A stretch of 64,000 nt of DNA from Beroe forskalii (lineage: Eukaryota > Ctenophora > Nuda > Beroida > Beroidae). The DNA lies in the NCBI GenBank assembly GCA_011033025.1, contig WFMF01000270.1, forward strand, positions 1 to 64,000, written 5' to 3'. Below are positions 9,919-19,312 of the stretch, in pieces. Made by a program: the position numbers and the translations under genes. The notes under the pieces are model-generated. The model saw nothing but the letters and a program-made list of their open reading frames with translations. It ran no database searches and was not told the origin of the DNA. Positions within the stretch are counted from its first letter, which is position 1. Every line of letters starts with the position of its first letter.

Positions 9919-10727
9919 CATAGCTTCATCCCCCCCTTGAATCAAGGGGGGGGGTGGGGGGTGAAGATTTTGGGTCAGATGAGGTAGGTGGGGGGTTGCC
10001 CTAATTTCAATGATTCTGGGGGGACTTGGACTGGAGGGGGGAGTGAAAAAATTAAGGGGGGGGGGATTGCGATCTGGCAGAAGAATTTCAAAATTTGAGA
10101 TGAAAATCCTATTTCCGTGAGAAATATTTTTTCTCTGACCCTCTGGCTTCTGGGGGCTGCGCCCACAGACCCCCGCTATCTTTTTGTAAGACTGCCAAAT
10201 AACTACAGTACTTCAATTCCCTGCCATTTTCAAGTGATATCAACTTAACTAATGTGGTTCTGTGTTTTAATATTGTGTTGACAATATCCCTGAGACTTGC
10301 TTTCATGTCATGATTCCCTTACAAGTGTCACTTCATAGCTTTAATTAAATTCAAGGATTAATTTACAATTTACATTAAAATTGAACTTCATTACCATTTC
10401 TGTCATTAGAAATACTATATGTTAAAACTCAAAATTAACTAAATTTCTTGTCTGACTAGTGGTTTCAGCCACATTTCATAGTTTACATACTTTCATCTTG
10501 TCATTAAGTTTATAGTTTCGATTGATTCTATTGTAAACATTTCAATGGACATATCTTAGAAAAATTTTCACAGTTATTGGTGGGGGGTTGGTCGAATTTT
10601 TGAAATTCAGGGGGCGGGTGCCCAAAAGGGGGGGGGATTGAGGATTTTGAAAATTCAGGGGGGAGGTTTTGTCAAGGGGGGAGTTGAAAAATTCAGGGGG
10701 GAGGATTGGACCCAGGATGAAGCTATG
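9919..10727. mobile_element. TIR element with G-rich arms
   Basis: CATAGCTTCATCC at 9919-9931 is the exact inverse of GGATGAAGCTATG at 10715-10727. Both arms are low-complexity G/C runs (about 9931-10070 and 10580-10700) flanking a short AT-rich middle. It carries the hairpin-forming tract GGGGGCTGCGCCCACAGACC near 10153-10172 that also occurs near 38.8 kb. No target duplication is evident, so the class is undetermined. No coding frame. Confidence 0.6.
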
Positions 10728-10828
10728 GTCTGAAATATTATACTACCTATTATAGTTATTTCATTTCTGGGATATAGATTTTCTTATTTAAAAGTTTAAA
10801 ACAAGTTAGTCGATCGAGCGAAGTTGAC

Positions 10829-10860
10829 CGAACTTTAGTTATACACGCCACTAAAGTTCG
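10829..10860. repeat. 11-bp perfect hairpin
   Basis: CGAACTTTAGT and ACTAAAGTTCG enclose the loop TATACACGCC. That loop resembles TATACATGCGCC in the loop of the hairpin at 9780-9827, although the stems are unrelated. Confidence 0.6.
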
Positions 10861-10861
10861 A

Positions 10862-11536
10862 ATATTTGAACTATTTGAAATTTTAGCCACAATTTTGCAA
10901 AATGAAAATCTAAGTTGGCCTGTGGAACCGCTCCGCTGCGTGTTTGTTTGCCACCACGCATCAAAAAGGTTCTTCTTAGAATATTTGGGTGGATCAATGT
11001 AAAGTCTTTATCATTGTCAGCATAAAAGCATAAATTGTAAAGTTTTCAATGACAGCATCTATTACCATGTATAAGACCGAGCCGCGCCGGATATGTCATT
11101 CGCAACACATTGGGTGTGGTTATGATTGAAACTATACAGATTCACTTGTGCTCATCAGTTTTAAGCGAAATATCTATCATATGATTGGTCAAAATTGTCG
11201 GCAAATACCCAGTACGATACTGATAAGTATTCCTTCCTGCAAATCTCATCTCTCGACTCTTGTTTCATGTTTGGCTTGAAATATAGGCCCTCGTACTGAT
11301 CTCACGATGTGTCGCTTAAGGCTGATGAGTACTCACATATTACTGCAAGTAAAACCAGTAATTTTTTGCTTCATGCGTTAATGAAATATCTAGTTTTGTA
11401 TTTGAATTTCATGGTTTTTATTTCATCTTTTTGTACCTTTTGGAAACAGAATGAACGGATATTTTACCTCACGACCCTTAAAGCCTTAACCACATGCTAT
11501 TTCAATTATAGGCCTTAGGATCTGAGTTGGGGTTTG
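10862..11536. other. No gene; end of a dispersed repeat
   Basis: No coding signal is seen. The last part (about 11460-11536) together with the sequence after 16654 resembles 30790-30870: both contain ATTTTACCTCACGAC, CTATTTCAAYTATAGGC-type words and GACTAGAGTCAAGGG. The Copia element therefore inserted into a copy of a dispersed repeat. Confidence 0.5.
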
Positions 11537-11729
11537 TGAAAAGATAGGAAGCAATGAGACGAGAGATGAACTAATAAAGTGATAGAAGTAGATATCTAAA
11601 ACAAGGCTCCACAGCTATCTATATCATTACAAGTCATCCTGGAAATATATTAGTAAATGTACTATAAATAACATCTTTATTATACCTGAAATATTCAAAG
11701 AACAATATCATCAATTATTGATATTCACA
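11537..11729 (-). repeat. Copia 3' LTR
   Basis: 193 bp; matches 16453-16649 throughout apart from lacking the 4-base CTAC-type duplication. Because the element lies on the minus strand, this is the downstream LTR. Confidence 0.92.
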
Positions 11730-11741
11730 ATCTCCCCTTCA
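11730..11741 (-). promoter_or_regulatory. Polypurine tract of Copia element
   Basis: The minus strand reads GAAGGGGAGAT directly before the 3' LTR, the expected place and composition of the plus-strand primer. Confidence 0.7.
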
Positions 11742-11960
11742 TTTCTCTTATCAAAAATTAAAATTAATATGAATCTCCAATCCAATCAAGCAATAAAGGA
11801 ATTGTGACCAATTTGAGAATTTGATATCTATTTAAATTCTTTAAAAACGAAATTCAAGAATATTGATGAATGTAAAAATGTCATTCCCTTATTAACAATC
11901 ATTCATTAAAAATTATAAATAAAAATGAATTTATTAAAAATTGAGCTCCCATTTGTGTCC

Positions 11961-12300
11961 TTATTTTAGATTAGAGAACATATGCCCAAGGAGAGAGTTA
12001 TGGATCTTTCCATTTTCCAAACACCAGCGTAACAGGGATAATGATGCACCAGCCTTTGTTAGACTGTCAGCGAGCTGAATATCAGTAGGAATCCACACAA
12101 ACACTGCTTCATTTTGATTATAGCGCTGCCTCAGTGATACCATTGCAATCCTCAACCCTTTGTCATCAATAGTATTTGTGGTTCTGATTGCATCATAAAG
12201 TGATTTACAGTCTGTAAAGCAAATTATAACCCATTTGTTTGGGCTACCACTGATTTCTTGAAGCTGCTGTGTGATTAGATCAGCTGCGTCAATAGCATCA
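11961..12300 (-). pseudogene. Copia RNase H C-terminal remainder, shifted frame
   Basis: Open in a different frame from just past the upstream stop to 11961. It reads through typical Copia RNase H text, including the Asp in CFTDCKSLYDAI and, near the end, WIPTDIQLADSLTKA, the conserved terminal block. The frame change is one base near 12300. A sequencing or assembly error cannot be excluded because everything else in the element is intact. Confidence 0.8.
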
Positions 12301-15300
12301 ACTATGCTCTAGAGACCAGCTCTCTGCTGCTAGAGTGCTCTTACAGATTTTCTTTATTTTCCGACTTTGCCAAGTTAGAGGACAACTTCTTCCAAATTGA
12401 TCAACAAGAAATATAATATGCCCCCCTTGAGAGGACCCATCCAACAAATTTCCAAAAGATGCATCACTGAAGACAGCTATACAAGCCTCACTTAATGATA
12501 TCTTGGGAAACTTGACAGATAGGGGGTTTCCTTTCAAGAATTTTATAGTTTTATTCACAAGTTTTAAATCTTTTACTGTGCCCAAGGAGTATGAGTTTGT
12601 GGCATGACATGTTCCATAACAGATGTCTGGTCTTGTCTGTGTAGACACCCACAAAAGCTGTCCAGCAGTAGATCTTAGCAGTTTTTTCTCACATTCATTA
12701 AGCAAACTGTTGTTACTTTTTGATCTTTCTATGTCAATAGACACTGGGGTGATTTGTTCCACATACCCATTTTGAGATAAATGTGTTACAGTCATACTCT
12801 GCTTAATATCAAGTCCAGTATAAACAAAAGTTCCTTCCACCTCTGTACTTAACTGGAATTTATTCTTCATTGTTCCAATTACATTGGTCAGAAACCATAT
12901 TGTTCCTGCAAACATAAGGTCATCCACATGAATTGCAATCAACCCTTCAAGAGTCTTTTCCACTTGGCAATAGAAGAAGGATTCATCTAGTTTTGATAGT
13001 TTCATACCCAGTGTTGTGAGATAATTTTTTAGTGCTAAATACCATTTTCGTGGGCCATCCACTAAGCCATAGATGCATTTGAGGAGACGCCATATATTTG
13101 TTGTTCCTGCTTCTTTAGGGGGTTTTATGTACAATTCTCTATCAATTGGCTCGCCTTGTAGGAATGCTGCTTGTACATCAATGTGTTGTATAGTCCAGTC
13201 ATGAGCTTGAGTAATCATAACCACTAAACGAATGGTATCTTTGCTACATGTAGGAGAGTCAGATCTGATACCCTTATCTCTTTCTTGGTAACTCAGGGCA
13301 ACTAGCCTAGCCTTAGGCTTCCCAGTCTTGGCACTCTTTGTAACAACCCACCTTACTCCTATTGTGGATTGTCCTTCATCTAGCACTTCTTTGTACACAT
13401 GATTCTTTTCAAACTTTTCCAGTTCAGTAACTTTTGCATCAACTACCTCTTGATCAAACATGTTCACATTTGTGAATAATATCTCTTCTTCTCTATCCTG
13501 TGCTAGTTCATCTTCATGCCATTCTTCAACAAATTCTGGCCAATCTATACAGTCTATGTTTTCATGACCCTCTAACTGGATATTCAAGCAATTTTTGTAT
13601 TTCCCTTTTGCCTTTCCAGCACGACTATGTATGTATGCTTTCTCCCAAGTCTCTTCTTGGCCCTGCTCAGGATATTTCATTTTGAAGATAACATGAGACT
13701 TAACTTTTGGCAGCTGACTCTTTCTCTCATCAACTTTGACCCCTTCTTTGTTTTCTGGTTCAACATCATCTTGAACTGTTGGTGATTCCACTACTGCAGA
13801 CCTTTCTACAGTACTCTCTTCTTCAATTTCTTTGTCCATATCAAAGCTCTCACCATATACTGGTGTACTTTCTAGTTGGCATTCTTCTGGAGCTGTGTTT
13901 TTCTTGGCATTTTCAGCACAACTTGTAGATGGGGTTTTCCTTGTAATGTGACATGGATGTACCTTTACAATCTGATATCCATGCTTCACTGTAAAACATT
14001 GTCCATCTTTCCCGATTACAACACCTGGTCCATGCCATCTATCCGAATTATTTCTCTTGTAGAGAACCTTGTCCCCATTGTCCAGGACAACATCTTGACA
14101 AGTACGCACTTGTGATTTGAGAGCTCGTTTAATCTTGGAACTACTTTCAGCTTTAACAAACTCCTCTCGAGCTTTCCTCATAGCACATAGGTTATCCTCT
14201 AGAGTCTTTCCTACCACTGTTTCTTCCATAGCTGGCAGCAAATCATCAATTACACTGGGGAGTGTTGGATTTCTCCCAAAGACTAACTGGTGAGGAGAAT
14301 AACCACCTGTCATTTGCAGGGTATTTTTGGCACTTAGTGCCCAAGACAGTGCAACATTCCATGAGCAGCCTGTTTCTTCCTTTGTTTTTACCATCATTCT
14401 AGTCAGCATTTGATGGTGACGCTCAACCATTCCATTACTGAATGGTGATTCTGCTGCTGATTGCTGTAGTTCCACATTGAACTGTTCACACATCTCTACA
14501 TACTCTGAGTTTGCAAACTCACCCCCATTATCAGCCATAAAACGTCTTGGTGTCCCAAATAGAGCAATCCAATTAGTACAAATTGCATCAACAATTGTAC
14601 CTTTCTTCTTATTTGGAACTATTTTACCAGCTGATAGTCTTGTGACACAGTCAATCAAATGCAGGAATGTCACTGTGTGTACATCTATCGTTTTCAAGTC
14701 CATAGCTACACAATCATTGAAGTCACTTCCTCTTGGTAGACCCACCACTGGCCTGCTCTTTGGCCTAGCATAGCGTTGGCAAACTTCACACTCTTCACAA
14801 ACTTCGTCTATTGCTTTCATGAAGTCTTTGTTTACTATCCCTGCATTCTTCATCAGAGATTTCAGTTTACTTGCTCCAGCATGCGCAAACTGTCTATGGA
14901 GCTTCAGGGCTTTCAACCCCATTTCTTTTTTATTTTTCCCTAAATTTTCCTGATCTGTTACCTTAAGCACAATTTCTGAGCCACTCTCAGAGTCACTGGT
15001 AAGTCTCTTCTTATTGCAAATTGGGATACAGTAATGGCCTGAAGAGCATTCTACCAACTTGACATGGTGGCCTTTAAACTCCATTGTGTCCTTGGTAAAA
15101 TCAATAATTGCTCCAACTTTTTTGAGGGATGGCTTGCTAAGAAGAAGAGGAATGTCACAATTCACAACATTTGCATCGATAAGGATCTTGTTCTTTCCAA
15201 TCCTTCCTGGAATTTTAAGTTTCTGAGAGGAAATGACTTGTTTCCCATCCCCAAATTTGAATGGGATGGAACATTGACACCGTGAAGATTCTAACAGGTT

Positions 15301-16419
15301 CCTTTCATCTTGTTCCAATGTTTGTATATAATACTCTTTTAGCCAATTTTCTCCAACAACTGTTCTTGTGCAGCCAGAATCAATAACTGCACATGATAAA
15401 GTTTCGAACACAAGAGAACTTGCTTTTGTTTCATGATCTTTTGTTTCTTCTTGAATAAATGATGTTTCTTCACAGACCAAAGTTATGTATGCTTCCACTG
15501 GTGAACCACTAGGCTCGCCCCCTGACTCACTAACCAAGTACTGAGAGTTTTGAGGACAATCACGAATAAAATGGTTCTTGTCACCACAGCCATAACAAAC
15601 ATTATTATCACTATTTTTTCTTGCCCTTGCACCTCGACCTCTAACAACATATGGTGCTGCATTCCCTCTGGCTCTGTTACCTCGTTCATTTTTCCATGGC
15701 CCAAAAGCATAATTGGCCCCCCTCTTTCCTTTATAATAACCTTTCTGGTGGTGTGAAGTAAAATTACACTCCTCAGGTTCTGTCTTGATGTTAAAATCAC
15801 CATCTGTACTAACCAATTCATTTTTACCCCCTAGAGGCTGCTGTGAGAATATTTTCATGATTGTGTTACTCATATCATCATATGATAGACTCTTAACTGT
15901 TGCCAAAGCAAGGTCAACCTTCTCTGCAGGCATGTTTGCACTATTCAAAAGCCTATATGCTAGCACAACCTCTGGCAAAATTATCTTGTACTTTTTGAGG
16001 TCATCATATAGCTTTTCAAATTCAGATATAATATAGCCTTGCAATGACAGTCCATCAGGTCTCTGATATTTTTCGAATTTGCAATATGCCTTATAAGCCG
16101 AATGAGATGAATCTTCTTTGTATAATTTATCTAGCCTTTCAATGATCTTTTCTAACCCATCATCTTTGGTCAGAATTTCTTTGCCTAGTGATCTAACATG
16201 ATTCTTTACTTTTCCCTCTTTCAATTCAAGTAACAATGCTGTTGCCCTACGACTCTTAGGAAGTGATGTAAACTCCTTCCATAAGTCGATGTCAAGCCTC
16301 CAGTCTTCGTAACATTGCCCCTCCTTATAAGCTGGTGGAGCCCTGTAGTTGTAACCTGAAGTTCTCTCATCTCCACTACTTCTTGAGCTTGAATTGCTAC
16401 TTCCATGTGGTTCTGACAT
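12298..16419 (-). CDS. Copia gag-pol polyprotein (truncated by frameshift)
   Basis: 1373 codons from the ATG at 16419. In order: a gag region of the UBN2 type (residues about 30-190), one CCHC knuckle CYGCGDKNHFIRDC (about 275-288), the protease active site AVIDSGC (about 344-350), a GAG-pre-integrase region with LHRQFAHAG and CEECEVCQRYARP, an integrase core with DNGGEF and ERHHQ, and an RT with RLVALSYQE, IDVQAAFLQGE, YGLVDGPRKWY and the catalytic HVDDLMF. It ends in RNase H (SDASFGN, STLAAES). The product would self-cleave to give the enzymes for cDNA synthesis and integration. A stop follows STLAAES because the frame shifts; the rest of RNase H continues in the next frame. Confidence 0.92.
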   Translation of the reverse strand: MSEPHGSSNSSSRSSGDERTSGYNYRAPPAYKEGQCYEDWRLDIDLWKEFTSLPKSRRATALLLELKEGKVKNHVRSLGKEILTKDDGLEKIIERLDKLYKEDSSHSAYKAYCKFEKYQRPDGLSLQGYIISEFEKLYDDLKKYKIILPEVVLAYRLLNSANMPAEKVDLALATVKSLSYDDMSNTIMKIFSQQPLGGKNELVSTDGDFNIKTEPEECNFTSHHQKGYYKGKRGANYAFGPWKNERGNRARGNAAPYVVRGRGARARKNSDNNVCYGCGDKNHFIRDCPQNSQYLVSESGGEPSGSPVEAYITLVCEETSFIQEETKDHETKASSLVFETLSCAVIDSGCTRTVVGENWLKEYYIQTLEQDERNLLESSRCQCSIPFKFGDGKQVISSQKLKIPGRIGKNKILIDANVVNCDIPLLLSKPSLKKVGAIIDFTKDTMEFKGHHVKLVECSSGHYCIPICNKKRLTSDSESGSEIVLKVTDQENLGKNKKEMGLKALKLHRQFAHAGASKLKSLMKNAGIVNKDFMKAIDEVCEECEVCQRYARPKSRPVVGLPRGSDFNDCVAMDLKTIDVHTVTFLHLIDCVTRLSAGKIVPNKKKGTIVDAICTNWIALFGTPRRFMADNGGEFANSEYVEMCEQFNVELQQSAAESPFSNGMVERHHQMLTRMMVKTKEETGCSWNVALSWALSAKNTLQMTGGYSPHQLVFGRNPTLPSVIDDLLPAMEETVVGKTLEDNLCAMRKAREEFVKAESSSKIKRALKSQVRTCQDVVLDNGDKVLYKRNNSDRWHGPGVVIGKDGQCFTVKHGYQIVKVHPCHITRKTPSTSCAENAKKNTAPEECQLESTPVYGESFDMDKEIEEESTVERSAVVESPTVQDDVEPENKEGVKVDERKSQLPKVKSHVIFKMKYPEQGQEETWEKAYIHSRAGKAKGKYKNCLNIQLEGHENIDCIDWPEFVEEWHEDELAQDREEEILFTNVNMFDQEVVDAKVTELEKFEKNHVYKEVLDEGQSTIGVRWVVTKSAKTGKPKARLVALSYQERDKGIRSDSPTCSKDTIRLVVMITQAHDWTIQHIDVQAAFLQGEPIDRELYIKPPKEAGTTNIWRLLKCIYGLVDGPRKWYLALKNYLTTLGMKLSKLDESFFYCQVEKTLEGLIAIHVDDLMFAGTIWFLTNVIGTMKNKFQLSTEVEGTFVYTGLDIKQSMTVTHLSQNGYVEQITPVSIDIERSKSNNSLLNECEKKLLRSTAGQLLWVSTQTRPDICYGTCHATNSYSLGTVKDLKLVNKTIKFLKGNPLSVKFPKISLSEACIAVFSDASFGNLLDGSSQGGHIIFLVDQFGRSCPLTWQSRKIKKICKSTLAAESWSLEHS

Positions 16420-16442
16420 GAGTATCTGGTAGATCTATTTTT

Positions 16443-16452
16443 TCTGCTACCA
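16443..16452 (-). promoter_or_regulatory. Primer binding site for initiator-Met tRNA
   Basis: Immediately inside the 5' LTR the minus strand reads TGGTAGCAGA, complementary to the CCA-bearing 3' end of metazoan initiator methionine tRNA. This is established practice for many LTR elements and supports an animal host. Confidence 0.8.
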
Positions 16453-16649
16453 TGAAAAGATAGGAAGCAATGAGACGAGAGATGAACTAATAAAGTGATA
16501 GAAGTAGATATCTAAAACAAGGCTCCACAGCTATCTATATCATTACAAGTCATCCTGGAAATATATTAGTAAATGTACCTACTATAAATAACATCTTTAT
16601 TATACCTGAAATATTCAAAGAACAATATCATCAATTATTGATATTCACA
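16453..16649 (-). repeat. Copia 5' LTR
   Basis: 197 bp; includes a 4-base duplication (ACCTACTA versus ACTA) relative to the 3' LTR. It should contain the promoter, but no motif there is distinctive enough to call. Confidence 0.92.
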
Positions 16650-16654
16650 GTTTG

Positions 16655-16984
16655 GACTAGAGTCAAGGGTACTAAGATAAGGGTCAGGGGACTGAGATGA
16701 AGCGCTGTGAGATAAGATGTCTGAGGTTATAGTCGGCCTCCCGTACCTTTTTCTGGATGATCGATGATTGAGGACAGTGTCCAGTGATTGAAACCGTGGT
16801 GTTGTATGTAACATTCACAAATTGTTACAAATAGTTAGCTCCTTGTAATTTCTTTGTTTTCATCCTGCTCTGTCGGTAGGCCAAATGGCTGACCTCAGAA
16901 ACTGTCAACAGCTGGCCGCCATGAATTGCTTGTGAACTGATCGAGTCGAACCTAAGTGTACCAACTGTACCAAATGCATTATCT
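16655..16984. other. No gene; flank between Copia element and satellite A
   Basis: The first part continues the dispersed repeat that the Copia element entered (GACTAGAGTCAAGGG). The rest is unremarkable. AACTGATCGAGT at 16933-16944 recurs directly at 19269-19280, bracketing satellite A. Confidence 0.4.
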
Positions 16985-19190
16985 TGGTACAACAGTCATA
17001 TCTCCGAATTCCATGGTCATAATTTCATGAAACTTTCCAATCTATTTGAGAGTGATCCTAAGAAGGGAAAAACGCCAAAAAATCGAAAGTCCACGAGCTA
17101 ATTTTTTCGCTACGGGCAAACATAAGGATTTATTTTGATATTACTGAGGTCGATTTGGTACAACAGTCATATCTGCGAATTCCTTCGTAATAATTTCATG
17201 AAACTTTCCAATCTATTCGAGAGTGAACCGAAGAAGGGAAAAACGTCAAAAAATCGAAAGTCCACGTGTCAAACACAAATTTTTTTTACTTACAGTCATA
17301 TCTCACAATGAGACTTTCCATTTTCGATTTTTCTAAGATCGATTTGGTGTTTCTATTCGAGAGGTCATAAATCTCCGAATTCCTTCGTCATAATTTCATG
17401 AGACTTTCCAATCTATTCGAGAGTTTCATGAAATTATGACGAAGGAATTCGGAGATATGACCGTTGTACCAAATCGACCTCAGTAAAATCAAAATAAATC
17501 CTTGTGTTTGACTTTAAAATCAAAAATTAGTTTGACGTGGACTTTGGATTTTTTTTAACGTTTTTCCTTCTTAGGATCACTCTCGAATAGATTGGAAATT
17601 TTCATGAAATCATGACGAAGGAATTCGGAGATATGACCGTTGTACCAAATTGACCTTAGTAAAATCAAAATAAATCCTTGTGTTTGACTGTAGTGAAAAA
17701 ATTAGCACGTGGACTTTTGATTTTTTTAACATTTTTCCCTTTTTAGGATCACTCTCGAATAGATTGGAAAGTTTCATGAAATTATGACGAAGGAATTCGG
17801 AGATATGACCGTTGTACCAAATCGACCTGAGTAAAATCAAAATAAATCCTTGTGTTTGACTGTAGCGAAAAAATTAGCACGTGGACTTTCGAGTTTTTGA
17901 CGTTTTTCCCTTCTTAGGATCACTCTCGAATAGATTGGAAATTTTCATGAAATCATGACGAAGGAATTCGGAGATATGACCGTTGTACCAAATTGACCTT
18001 AGTAAAATCAAAATAAATCCTTGTGTTCGACTGTAGTGAAAAAATTAGCACGTGGACTTTTTGATTTTTTAAAAGTTTTTCCCTTTTTAGGATCACTCTC
18101 GAATAGATTGGAAAGTTTCATGAAATTATGACGAAGGAATTCGGAGATATGACCGTTGTACCAAATCGACCTGAGTAAAATCAAAATAAATCCTTGTGTT
18201 TGACTGTAGCGAAAAAATTAGCACGTGGACTTTCGAGTTTTTGACGTTTTTCCCTTCTTAGGATCACTCTCGAATAGATTGGAAATTTTCATGAAATCAT
18301 GACGAAGGAATTCGGAGATATGACCGTTGTACCAAATTGACCTTAGTAAAATCAAAATAAATCCTTGTGTTTGACTGTAGTGAAAAAATTAGCACGTGGA
18401 CTTTTTGATTTTTTAAACATTTTTCCCTTTTTAGGATCACTCTCGAATAGATTGGAAAGTTTCATGAAATTATGACGAAGGAATTCGGAGATATGACCGT
18501 TGTACCAAATCGACCTGAGTAAAATCAAAATAAATCCTTGTGTTTGACTGTAGCGAAAAAATTAGCACGTGGACTTTCGAGTTTTTGACGTTTTTCCCTT
18601 CTTGGGATCACTCTCGAATAGATTGGAAAGTTTCATGAAATTATGACGTTGGAATTCGGAGATATGACCGCTGTTCCAAATCGACCTGAGTAAAATAAAA
18701 ATAAATCCTTGTGTTTGACTGTAGCGAAAAAATTAGCACGTGGACTTTCGATTTTTTGACGTTTTTCCCTTCTTAGGATCACTCTCGAATAGATTGGAAA
18801 GTTTCATGAAATTATGACGAAGGAATTCGGAGATATGACTGTTGTACCAAATCGACTTTAGTAAAATCAAAATAAATCCTTGTGTTTGACTGTAGCGAAA
18901 AAATTAGCTCGTGGACTTTCGATTTTTTGACGTTTTTCCCTTCTTGGGATCACTCTCGAATAGATTGGAAAGTTTCATGAAATTATGACGAAGGAATTCG
19001 GAGGTATGACTGTTGAACTATTGGTTGATTTTGGTAAAATGGAAATAAATCCTTGTGTTTGATAATAGAGAAAAAATGAGCTCATAGACTTCTGATTTTT
19101 TGCCGTTGTTGGCTTCTTAGGACCATCCTCGAATTGATTACAAAGTTTCATTGATATTTGACGAAGGGATCCGGAGATATTGAAAAATTA
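16985..19190. repeat. Satellite A, 171-173-bp units, inverted near its left end
   Basis: The landmark GAAGGAATTCGGAGATATGA recurs at about 17441, 17617, 17789, 17960, 18133, 18304, 18477, (18648), 18819 and 18990, a period of 171-176 bases. Between 16985 and about 17410 two units run in the opposite orientation. From 17617 to 18477 two unit types alternate (AAATCATGACG/AATTGACC versus AAATTATGACG/AATCGACC), giving a dimeric higher-order repeat of about 343 bp. Units near 19.0-19.2 kb are more diverged. It encodes nothing. Confidence 0.92.
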
Positions 19191-19292
19191 CCAGGCGAAC
19201 ATAGAATTTTCCAAAATCTCGGCTTGGTACAATTTAAGTTTCGGTCCTACTGAACTGATCGAGGAACTGATCGAGTTGGACTTTCTTGCACG

Positions 19293-19312
19293 TTTTGCAC
19301 GGCCGTGCAAAA
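19293..19312. repeat. 20-bp perfect palindrome at the start of satellite B
   Basis: TTTTGCACGGCCGTGCAAAA is fully self-complementary. Its halves match the ACCGTGCAAAA word inside satellite B units, so it looks like an inverted junction. Confidence 0.75.

Larger units (their letters stand above)
11532..16654 (-). mobile_element. Copia LTR retrotransposon, young and almost intact
   Basis: The body is 11537-16649 on the minus strand, with the 5-bp duplication GTTTG at 11532-11536 and 16650-16654. The two LTRs (193 and 197 bp) appear identical by eye except for a 4-base insertion in one. Ends follow the TG...CA rule. A primer binding site, a polypurine tract and a single gag-pol frame lie between them. 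The lack of LTR divergence points to recent insertion. One frameshift near 12300 separates the end of RNase H from the rest. The order protease, integrase, RT, RNase H defines Copia (Pseudoviridae-type) rather than Ty3/Gypsy. Confidence 0.93.

Noticed and set aside
13500-16406. Short plus- and minus-frame reading frames inside the Copia gene
   Set aside because: They overlap the recognised gag-pol in other frames and match nothing.
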